DNA from: Anaerolineales bacterium
GTDB lineage: Bacteria; Chloroflexota; Anaerolineae; Anaerolineales; UBA4823
Reading direction: 5' to 3'
Length of the DNA: 5,499 nt
Assembly: GCA_022865865.1 (NCBI GenBank)
Contig: JALHTN010000404.1
Location: forward strand, 1-5,499
Both the position numbers and the translations under genes were made by a program. Each line of letters begins with the position of its first letter. Positions within the stretch are counted from its first letter, which is position 1. Below are positions 1 to 5,499 of this stretch, piece by piece. Under the pieces are notes generated by a model, which saw only the letters and a list, made by a program, of their open reading frames with translations, ran no database searches and was not told the origin of the DNA.

Positions 1-365
1 ATAAATATATTAGAAACGGGCTTCTTCTCGAAGCCCAAATAGATTCCTCTCAACAATTCCATCATCACATCATGTTGGCTTCCCCCCTGCATGCAAATTT
101 CAGGTTCAATCTTTTTTTAATGATCTACTATCTCGAAAAAGTTCACTAGCCGTTGACAATTATCTGTGAGACTTATTTAGCATGAGGTCGTAGTACGTCA
201 ATTCTTGATAAGGATATACCTGATAGCAGAAACGCTGTATCCAATTGCTGATCCTGATTTATTTCTAGGATATGTGGCACTTCTGCTTAATTTTGACTTT
301 CCAATTGGAAAAGGAATTGTGGATAGCTATCGATGACAGAGAAGAGCCTATGGTCTGGTTGAATT
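1..365. other. AT-rich non-coding stretch downstream of the FAD oxidoreductase gene
   Basis: I see no convincing coding region here. The stretch lies 3' of the minus-strand FAD oxidoreductase gene. It holds a GC-rich hairpin at 18-36 (listed separately), a run of seven T at about 112-118, a perfect 14-bp palindrome TTTCCAATTGGAAA at 298-311 and a short palindrome GATAGCTATC at 322-331. A TTGACA hexamer occurs at 153-158 but has no good -10 partner and no plus-strand gene behind it, so I do not call a promoter. A palindrome of this size is not rare by chance in a window of this length. Confidence 0.6.
18..36 (-). terminator. Probable intrinsic terminator hairpin (minus strand)
   Basis: A perfect 7-bp GC-rich stem (GGGCTTC paired with GAAGCCC) closes a 5-base loop. 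Read on the minus strand, the stem is followed by a T-rich but interrupted tail (GTTTCTAATATATTTAT). Read on the plus strand it is followed by AAATAG and so lacks a U tract. The minus orientation therefore fits best, ending transcription from the AOR/FAD genes or from another unit off the left edge. The hairpin lies about 330 bases beyond the stop of the FAD gene, which is far for its own terminator, and the tail is imperfect. Confidence 0.42.
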
Positions 366-1727
366 CTAATCGATCCGCACACCTTGTTTTTTCAGTGCCA
401 ACTGCAGCTTGCTGATTTCCACCTCACTGCAATTAACCCCTTCTTTTAGTGAGACTGCCGCAGCCACCCCGGCTCCCTGCCCCGTCACCGTGCAGCACAT
501 CATACTGCGCAGCGCAGCATGGGCTAATTTATCGCTCGAGACACAGCGTCCCGCGACAAGCAGGTTTTCCACCCCTTCCGGAACAAGTATGCCGTACGGG
601 ACCTGGAAATACCTGCCCGTGGTTGGCAGCACCAAATAGCCGTACCCATCCAAGAACTCCGGAAAAATACCGATCGAGTCCTCGAAGCGTGCCTGGTGGC
701 GCACGTCGTGCTCGCTCAGGTTTGATCTCCCAACGATCTTCCTGGTATCTCTGGTACCGAGGGTCATGCCAAAATTGCGCAGAGCGGCATCTTCAAAACC
801 CGGAACATAGCGCTTTAATACTTTTACAGCTAACATGGCTTGCTGCCTGCCATCCATCTCTCCACGGGTCAGATCCCGGACATCGGTTCCATCATAACCA
901 AACATGTAAACCATATTGAGACCGAGTGCCTCACCAGCATTTGTCAACCCGCTCCAGGTCCCACCAATACTGGTCAGCTCGGCAGGGATAAACCCATCCT
1001 CCCGGGCTCGATCGAAAGGCTCTTCAAGGTAAGGGCTGAATAAGTCATCCTCTTTACCGGTGGTCTTGATGTTCCAGTTTTCCCCCCAATCCCCAAATGT
1101 TGTTGGATGCTCTCTAACGTATTCAAGGAATCGATCGATGTTGACCCCGGAACAAGAAAACAGCACGGTAACACCCAGCATCTCATCTTTGGGGAATTTC
1201 TGATGTGGGACACCAGACAGAACAGCGATATCGCCATCTCCGGTCGCATCAATCACTCGCTTGGCCAATATCGCACCCCGTCCTGATTTGCTCTCTGTGA
1301 TAATGCCCTTGATCGTGCTTCCATCCATCATTGTATCCACAGCATAGCAGTGCAGCAGGGGTTCTACATCCGCCTCCTGGACAAGCTGGTCGGCCAGGTA
1401 CTTGAATAATTCGGTATCAATCAGGTCGCTTCTCTCGAAGGACGTTTTCTGCCCTCGGCTCAAATCCGCAGCCCGACGTTCGAACTCGATACCGATTCCT
1501 TCTACATCTTTTGTTCCATCATAACGGTACCAGGCAATGCTGTTGACACCTACCTGGGTGATCACTCCCCCGAAACACCCATACCGCTCTACCAACATAG
1601 TTTTCACGCCTTCCCGGGCCGAGGACAGCGCGGCGGCAAGGCCAGCGGGGCCACTACCGATGACCAATACTTCTGTTTCCGCGATTACCGGGGTCGTTCT
1701 GGGTGCTTCTTGGATATAGTGCATCAT
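366..1727 (-). CDS. FAD-dependent oxidoreductase (FAD_oxidored / PF12831-like)
   Basis: This 453-residue protein is probably a soluble cytoplasmic flavoenzyme; no signal peptide or membrane segment is visible. An N-terminal Rossmann FAD-binding fold is clear: VLVIGSGPAGLAAA (residues 20-33, GxGxxG at 24-29), then the acidic residue that binds the FAD ribose, E47 in VERYGCFGG. A second FAD motif follows at RVIDATGDGDIA (157-168). The TRDTRKIVG segment (325-333) and the C-terminal NLLVAGRC...GQGAGVAAA block (388-424) are typical of the FAD_oxidored family, whose members run about 430-600 residues, so this copy appears full length. It has no Fe-S cysteine cluster, unlike many fumarate-reductase or heterodisulfide-reductase-type relatives. 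The substrate cannot be read from the sequence. Two ATG codons stand in tandem (1727 and 1724). An AAAGGGA ribosome binding site at 1732-1738 suits either, and the second has slightly better spacing. The gene lies 197 bp downstream of the AOR gene on the same strand. Confidence 0.93.
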   Translation of the reverse strand: MMHYIQEAPRTTPVIAETEVLVIGSGPAGLAAALSSAREGVKTMLVERYGCFGGVITQVGVNSIAWYRYDGTKDVEGIGIEFERRAADLSRGQKTSFERSDLIDTELFKYLADQLVQEADVEPLLHCYAVDTMMDGSTIKGIITESKSGRGAILAKRVIDATGDGDIAVLSGVPHQKFPKDEMLGVTVLFSCSGVNIDRFLEYVREHPTTFGDWGENWNIKTTGKEDDLFSPYLEEPFDRAREDGFIPAELTSIGGTWSGLTNAGEALGLNMVYMFGYDGTDVRDLTRGEMDGRQQAMLAVKVLKRYVPGFEDAALRNFGMTLGTRDTRKIVGRSNLSEHDVRHQARFEDSIGIFPEFLDGYGYLVLPTTGRYFQVPYGILVPEGVENLLVAGRCVSSDKLAHAALRSMMCCTVTGQGAGVAAAVSLKEGVNCSEVEISKLQLALKKQGVRID

Positions 1728-1924
1728 TCAATCCCTTTATCAGATAGTAAACTGATCCTCACTTCTTTTATATAGTTAAATCGGGCTCATGATCACTGCT
1801 CGGAATTTTTGTGTAAACCAAACCGAGATTGGCATCCAGAACCGAGGTATATTATTCAATTCGCACAATTGCTTTATGTTCCGGTGCTGAAAATTATCTT
1901 AAAAGCAGATAATTCTCGAGAATA
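1728..1924. other. Spacer between AOR and FAD oxidoreductase genes
   Basis: This 197-bp gap separates two genes of the same strand and shows no ORF worth calling. It holds the inverted repeat and the overlapping palindrome just past the AOR stop. About 40 bases before the FAD gene start there is a TATATAAAA stretch on the minus strand (1766-1774) that could serve as a -10 element. I find no good -35 hexamer at the proper distance, so an internal promoter is possible but not shown. The gap is long for tightly coupled operon partners. Confidence 0.5.
1892..1923. repeat. Inverted repeat overlapping a 12-bp palindrome, just past the AOR stop
   Basis: AATTATCT (1892-1899) and AGATAATT (1907-1914) form a perfect 8-bp inverted repeat with a 7-base loop. 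The right arm overlaps the perfect palindrome ATTCTCGAGAAT (1912-1923), which ends one base before the AOR stop codon. Transcribed from the minus strand, the hairpin is AT-rich and has no U tract after it, so it is a poor intrinsic terminator. It could be an mRNA 3'-end or processing hairpin, or an operator for the downstream FAD gene. Repeats of this size also arise by chance in AT-rich DNA. Confidence 0.4.
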
Positions 1925-3628
1925 TTATTCATCGAAAATACTGTCCAATTCTTCATCAGGGACATCGAACACGGTGTTATGTGGTGGCAGCGGTTCACGC
2001 GTCATCCATTCCGGCAGCCTATCATCAGATTTCGTGAATCCAGCTCTCCGGTTGAATTCTCTTTCATAGGCGATCGTTTCCCGTCCCAATTCTTGCAGCA
2101 AACCGATATCGTGGTCCGTACCATAGCGGGCATTGACCAGCTCGTAAATTGTTTCTGGCACCTGTGCAAAACCAAATCCACTGAAAATGCAGGCTCCTAA
2201 TGTGTCATAACCGGCCATCTTAAGCTGCGCTTCCTTGGATTTTTCCACCTGGCCGTGAGGTTGCGTATGCTTTATCTTTGCTCTGATCGTCATGCCGCAG
2301 GTATGGTCTGCACCTTGTGGAGCGGTGGCGTAAGTCACACCCATGCCTTTGATCGCTCGTGGATCATAGGCTGAAATTGCCTGTCCTTTTACTACCGGTA
2401 CTCTTTCAATTCCAAAAACCAATCCTGTAGCTGCTGCTCCATTCCCCAGAATGCGTCCCAAAGGAGTTTTTGCCCGTATCTCAGCGATTAACTCCAGGGC
2501 TCGCTTCCCATCCCCGAAAGACATCAATCCTGCCTCACATGCAACACCTAAAGCCGCACCAATTTCAATCGAATCCAATCCTAAATCATTCGCCTCCCTG
2601 TTCATTTGTGCGATCACATCCAGGCTATCAATCCCCAAATTTGAACCCATCAAACCAATCGTTTCATATTCTACCGGGGCAACGACCACCTGAGATCCAC
2701 TTTTGTCAGAGTACACATTCGAGCAGCGGATTGCACAGCCAGCCATGCAGGCATGGGTTGTTTTTGCCACCCCACCCCGCTCAAGCAGCGTGCTGCGCAG
2801 CTGCTCACCACCGATTTTTTCTACATGCTCGAACGTGCCCTCGCTGAAGTTGCGGGTAGGCAATCCGCCAAACCCATTGCACATATTCGCCATGGCCGCG
2901 GTGCCGTAATCGGCATACGAAGTCGTCTGAGGATGATTGATCAGTGCAGTGGTAAATCGTTTTCTGGCATCTTTGAAAGCTAGTTCATTAGTAATGGATG
3001 GCTGCTGACCACCATCGGTATCGATCACGATCGCCTTGATACCTTTCGAACCCATAACTGCCCCCATCCCACCTCGGGCAGCAATCCTTGATGGTGATTT
3101 ATCAAGGTCGATGTTTTGTATCCCTGCAGCCCGCAGTTTCATCTCACCCCCAGGGCCTATGAGAGCAATGGCCACGTCCTCCCCATACCGTTCGGTCAGC
3201 GTTTCTGCGGATTGATAAACTCCATTGCCCAATATTCCATCCGCTTCATCAAAGCGGACACCTGCTTTGCTGAGGTGAATGATCTTCCATTCAGATTTTT
3301 CGGGTCGGCCTTCAATGATCAAGGCTTTAATTCCCAGCTGGGTGAGATGATAGCCTGTACGGCCACCGGCATTAGCTTCCTTAATACCACCTGTCAAGGG
3401 GCTCTTACCCCCAATCGAGATGCGGTCTAAGCTGGAGAGACGGTGCCCAACCAGTAAGCCCGGCGCGAAGACCAGTTTGTTGTTGGGTCCCAGCGGATCA
3501 CAGGTTGGAATGACCTCATCCAACATGATCTTGGCTAATAACCCACGCCCTCCCAGATGCTGCCAGCCTTCGGGTACATCTTCAATGAAATGCTGCTTGG
3601 ATTGAATATTGATGCGCCATATTTTCAT
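1925..3628 (-). CDS. aor: Tungsten-containing aldehyde:ferredoxin oxidoreductase (AOR family)
   Basis: This cytoplasmic enzyme of 567 residues belongs to the AOR family, which oxidises aldehydes to carboxylic acids with ferredoxin, using a bis-pterin tungsten (or molybdenum) cofactor and one [4Fe-4S] cluster. Visible signatures, in order, are LGGRGL (25-30), GGKSPLTGGIKEANAGG (73-89), the pterin-binding block ARGGMGAVMGSKGIKAI (184-200), a cysteine cluster C294-x3-C298-x3-C302, EYETIGLMGSNLGID (320-334), a degenerate DxxGL-type pterin motif around NDLGLD (347-352), YATAPQGADHT (433-443) and DTLGAC (475-480), whose C480 is the expected fourth cluster ligand. The C-terminal DRLPEW...EPLPP is also typical. 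Length and both ends match complete members (about 560-620 residues). The first cysteine spacing is x3, whereas Pyrococcus AOR has x2. The aldehyde substrate is unknown. The start codon has only a weak purine-rich site (AGAGA, 3636-3640) before it. It is the first gene of a possible two-gene unit with the FAD oxidoreductase. Confidence 0.96.
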   Translation of the reverse strand: MKIWRINIQSKQHFIEDVPEGWQHLGGRGLLAKIMLDEVIPTCDPLGPNNKLVFAPGLLVGHRLSSLDRISIGGKSPLTGGIKEANAGGRTGYHLTQLGIKALIIEGRPEKSEWKIIHLSKAGVRFDEADGILGNGVYQSAETLTERYGEDVAIALIGPGGEMKLRAAGIQNIDLDKSPSRIAARGGMGAVMGSKGIKAIVIDTDGGQQPSITNELAFKDARKRFTTALINHPQTTSYADYGTAAMANMCNGFGGLPTRNFSEGTFEHVEKIGGEQLRSTLLERGGVAKTTHACMAGCAIRCSNVYSDKSGSQVVVAPVEYETIGLMGSNLGIDSLDVIAQMNREANDLGLDSIEIGAALGVACEAGLMSFGDGKRALELIAEIRAKTPLGRILGNGAAATGLVFGIERVPVVKGQAISAYDPRAIKGMGVTYATAPQGADHTCGMTIRAKIKHTQPHGQVEKSKEAQLKMAGYDTLGACIFSGFGFAQVPETIYELVNARYGTDHDIGLLQELGRETIAYEREFNRRAGFTKSDDRLPEWMTREPLPPHNTVFDVPDEELDSIFDE

Positions 3629-4071
3629 AGTTTTATCTCTTCACTTTGATGATGCTCAGCTATCATTGTTTGCAGGCCAACCCCTCATTCTATATGTGGT
3701 TCATGTGATCGCCTGAGGAAGAACACCGTCCTTTCTACTTCACAAATCAGCTCTCCAGGCAGATTTTTACCCAGATTCCTTATTTTAACAAAAATAATCC
3801 AAATATGGTATTAAATACACCATCGTACACAAAGTCCTTAATTGGTTTAGTCTGACCGATTTCTCAGCCTCGAATTAACAATATGATCCCTATAAAGCGA
3901 ACTGTTATCGAATGAGTCTATGCCCACTTTCAAGTATTGAATAACTATTGTATGCTGATCACACAGAATCTTATAGGTTTTGATTGATATTAGTGCTAGA
4001 TAGACACAAGACGTTCAATGCCCTTCACAAAAATAAATGGATTTTGAGAATTTACCTGGATAACCGTCTCA
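3629..4071. other. Long non-coding stretch upstream of the AOR gene
   Basis: This stretch should hold the promoter and 5' leader of the minus-strand AOR gene, but I cannot place a sigma70-like promoter with confidence. A TATAGA hexamer on the minus strand (3689-3694) lacks a -35 partner. TTATTTT (3780-3786) and AAAATAA (3791-3797) form an AT-rich 7-bp inverted repeat with a 4-base loop. Stop codons are frequent in all frames and the base composition is AT-rich. I recognise no riboswitch, tRNA or repeat array. Confidence 0.5.
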
Positions 4072-4443
4072 ATGATACAGAGAAATACTTTTCCTGGTGG
4101 CTGTATACTCGTCACCTTTCCTATAGAATTGGATGATACCCATCCCCACTTGATGAAAGAGGTCAATATTGGTTTTGAAGGATTGAAAGCCCTGCCGGTA
4201 CTGCGAGCTCGCTTGCCCCATCGCGCAAGGTATCTGAATATTAATCTCGGCTCCACCAATCCAGATCCAGTTCTCTGGGCGAGTATTCAACAAAAACCAC
4301 AATGGTTGATGCGACATCTGAAGGTTAGATCACGTATCCAGCCCATCTTGCGCTTGCAATGCTCTGAGGAACTACCCGCAGTGATGAGTCTTTCAAGAGG
4401 GTTGGCGTCTCTTGGGAACTGCAGCATCTGGTGGGAACCATAA
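4072..4443 (+). CDS. Doubtful hypothetical ORF of 123 codons
   Basis: I do not recognise this protein. It would be a soluble, basic product with no signal peptide or clear transmembrane helix and a Trp-rich end (WWEP). In favour: it is the longest open frame in the 1.2-kb spacer, and this stretch is richer in GC than the DNA around it. Against: there is no Shine-Dalgarno sequence before the ATG, an in-frame stop lies 27 bases upstream, third-position GC (about half) does not stand out, and minus-strand frames (3996-4259 and 4069-4317) are open over much of the same bases. A later start at the ATG in LMKEVNIGF (codon 28) is possible. It could also be the remnant of a decayed gene. If real, it is read in the same direction as pyruvate kinase and away from AOR. 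Confidence 0.27.
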   Translation: MIQRNTFPGGCILVTFPIELDDTHPHLMKEVNIGFEGLKALPVLRARLPHRARYLNINLGSTNPDPVLWASIQQKPQWLMRHLKVRSRIQPILRLQCSEELPAVMSLSRGLASLGNCSIWWEP

Positions 4444-4694
4444 GTGCGAGACTGACAGAAACAAAAAACAAATACTCAATTTTCGAATCGGTATCCTGGA
4501 AGAATGCCGCCAATTTATTCCCTAATTGATTGGATAACTGAGGCAGTATAAGGTAAAAATCTAATGGGACGAATAGAATTGGTTTATTCGCCTTCAGCCA
4601 GACAATCTGTTTTCATATTCCATTATCTCGATCACATTCCTACAGTAAAATACATTGTATTGGACCAAATCGAATTCAGGAGCCAGCTTGCTAT

Positions 4695-4733
4695 TGAATT
4701 TGATATGGTTAGATCGAATGGGTATCAAATTCA
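4695..4733. repeat. 11-bp perfect inverted repeat upstream of pyruvate kinase
   Basis: TGAATTTGATA (4695-4705) and TATCAAATTCA (4723-4733) are perfect inverted copies separated by 17 bases. The second arm ends about 87 bases before the pyruvate kinase start codon. The arms are AT-rich and no T run follows on either strand, so it does not look like a terminator. An operator for a dimeric regulator bound to both arms, or an mRNA leader hairpin, are the natural readings. Neither is proven. Confidence 0.5.
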
Positions 4734-4807
4734 TTCAGATTTATTCATGTGTTTTCACACAAGGCATAACTCATAACCTTCAATTCTTTGCATTAACAGC
4801 CAGGGAC

Positions 4808-4816
4808 GAGGAGAGG
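4808..4816 (+). promoter_or_regulatory. Ribosome binding site that fixes the GTG start of pyruvate kinase
   Basis: The purine-rich GAGGAGAGG lies before the GTG at 4821. Its GGAG core (4810-4813) has a 7-base spacing. An in-frame TAA stop at 4794-4796 and the absence of another start codon between it and the GTG leave this GTG as the natural start. The first residues after it match the usual pyruvate kinase N-terminus. Confidence 0.8.
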
Positions 4817-4820
4817 CATT

Positions 4821-5499
4821 GTGGCTCTACCCACCAAAAAATCTAAAATCATCTGCACGATTGGTCCAGCATCCAGGGATCAGGAGATATTGGAGCAAAT
4901 GCTCCGCGCGGGGATGAACATCGCTCGCATCAACCTGGCACACGGAGAACTTGACGATCACCGGCAGACAATTGCCAACGTGCGTGCGGCAGCGTATGCC
5001 ACTGGACAAAGAGTTGCCATCTTTGCAGATTTACCGGGACCAAAAATGCGTGTTGGCCAATTGGAACAGGATGAGGTTTGGCTGGAACGCGGTCAACAGT
5101 TTACCCTGCATAACAAGGAAATCCTCGGGGATCAGACCCGTGCATCGGTAAATTTTGAAGGTTTACCTGGAGTGGTTAAACCCGGTGACTCGATATTCAT
5201 GAACGACGGTAATATCCAGCTCAAGGTAGAAAGGGTGGTTGGCGACCAGGTTCAATGCATAGTAAAAGTAGGTGGTGAGCTGCGCTCCCACAAGGGAGTC
5301 AATTTCCCTGGCATTGACCTGGGAATCAGTGCACTTACAGACCGTGACCGGGAGCTGTTGGTTTTTGCCGCAGAACAGAATTTAGATGGCATCGGTGAAT
5401 CATTTGTCCAGAGTGCAGATGACATCCAGGATTTACGTTCTGCTGCAGCTGCGCTGGATTTCGATCCCATGATCATCGCCAAGATAGAAAGAGCAGGAG
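4821..5499 (+). CDS. pyk: Pyruvate kinase, N-terminal part (cut by window edge)
   Basis: Pyruvate kinase makes pyruvate and ATP from phosphoenolpyruvate and ADP, the last step of glycolysis, in the cytoplasm. The 226 visible codons cover the start of the TIM-barrel A domain and the inserted B domain. They show KSKIICTIGPAS (7-18), GMNIARINLAHG (31-42), ADLPGPKMRVG (69-79), MNDGNIQLKV (127-136), HKGVNFPG (157-164), ESFVQSADDI (193-202) and the catalytic KIER (221-224, K221 and E223). R36, N38 and D70 match active-site residues. L71, K75 and V78 fall where the potassium-independent enzymes carry Leu, Lys and a hydrophobic residue, so this is probably that type. Odd point: A40 replaces the Ser of the usual N-x-S-H-G. 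Family members run about 470-590 residues, so half or more of the gene lies beyond the right edge. It starts with GTG and is read divergently from AOR. Confidence 0.95.
   Translation, partial: MALPTKKSKIICTIGPASRDQEILEQMLRAGMNIARINLAHGELDDHRQTIANVRAAAYATGQRVAIFADLPGPKMRVGQLEQDEVWLERGQQFTLHNKEILGDQTRASVNFEGLPGVVKPGDSIFMNDGNIQLKVERVVGDQVQCIVKVGGELRSHKGVNFPGIDLGISALTDRDRELLVFAAEQNLDGIGESFVQSADDIQDLRSAAAALDFDPMIIAKIERAG

Larger units (their letters stand above)
4444..4820. other. AT-rich stretch upstream of pyruvate kinase
   Basis: This leader region holds no gene I can support. A 70-codon open frame at 4564-4776 has a weak AAGG ten bases before its ATG and looks spurious. TTGATT (4526-4531) and TATAAG (4547-4552) resemble promoter elements but are only 15 bases apart, which is short for sigma70. 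The 11-bp inverted repeat at 4695-4733 and a small dyad TGTGTTTTCACA (4748-4759) are the main structures. The pyruvate kinase promoter probably lies here, but I cannot fix it. Confidence 0.45.

Noticed and set aside
153..183. A TTGACA hexamer as a possible promoter
   Set aside because: The -10 candidate 15-17 bases downstream is poor and no plus-strand gene follows.
449..919. A 156-codon plus-strand open frame
   Set aside because: It lies wholly inside the FAD oxidoreductase gene on the opposite strand. The minus-strand protein has clear family motifs, while this frame gives a Pro/Ser/Arg-rich sequence without any.
1821..1846. Two direct copies of AACCGAG in the AOR-FAD gap
   Set aside because: A pair of 7-mers in a 197-bp stretch is expected by chance, and there is no promoter context to give it meaning.
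2470..2847. A 125-codon plus-strand open frame
   Set aside because: It is antisense to the middle of the AOR gene, rich in His, Pro and Ser, and has no recognisable motif, so it is a shadow of the real gene.
3673..3761. Three complementary GCCTG/CAGGC pieces in the AOR leader, suggesting alternative hairpins
   Set aside because: The arms are only 5 bp and cannot be extended. Such matches are common by chance, and no known tungsten or molybdenum cofactor riboswitch pattern was recognised.
3996..4317. Two overlapping minus-strand open frames of 82 and 87 codons
   Set aside because: Both overlap the slightly better plus-strand ORF, lack a clear ribosome binding site and show no known motif. 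At most one frame here could be real, and none is well supported.
4564..4776. A 70-codon plus-strand open frame before pyruvate kinase
   Set aside because: It is AT-rich, has only a weak AAGG upstream and shows no recognisable motif. The 11-bp inverted repeat lies within it, which fits leader DNA better than coding DNA.

Overview
The window looks like chromosomal DNA of an anaerobic or facultatively anaerobic bacterium with a GC content close to the middle of the range. The main clue is a full-length tungsten-pterin aldehyde:ferredoxin oxidoreductase (AOR), an oxygen-sensitive enzyme class of anaerobes. The gene content and protein style resemble uncultured Chloroflexota (Anaerolineae-like) genomes. 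That placement is an impression only, since no rRNA, tRNA or phylogenetic marker is visible.

Layout from left to right: 1-365 is an AT-rich stretch without a gene, carrying a GC-rich hairpin at its left edge that reads best as a terminator for the minus strand. 366-1727 (minus) encodes a 453-residue FAD-dependent oxidoreductase. 1728-1924 is a spacer with palindromic sequence just past the AOR stop codon. 1925-3628 (minus) encodes the 567-residue AOR. 3629-4820 is an unusually long spacer (about 1.2 kb) between divergent genes. It holds one doubtful 123-codon ORF (4072-4443, plus) and an 11-bp inverted repeat about 90 bp before the next gene. 4821-5499 (plus) is the N-terminal 226 codons of a pyruvate kinase, cut by the window edge.

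The AOR and the FAD oxidoreductase lie in the same direction, with AOR upstream, so they could be co-transcribed. The 197-bp gap and the separate good ribosome binding site of the FAD gene leave room for an independent promoter. A working picture is an oxidation module: AOR would convert aldehydes to acids with reduced ferredoxin, and the flavoenzyme would act on a related hydroxy or carbonyl compound or exchange electrons with another carrier. This link is inferred from gene order only. Pyruvate kinase is read divergently and is a housekeeping glycolytic enzyme. Its visible residues match the potassium-independent type, with an unusual Ala in the normally Asn-x-Ser-His-Gly motif.

I found no CRISPR array, tRNA, rRNA, insertion sequence, transposase or defence gene, and nothing that amounts to a clearly new biological system. 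The points most worth following are the AOR/flavoenzyme pair, the pyruvate kinase motif changes, the inverted repeat before pyruvate kinase and the uncertain ORF in the long spacer.
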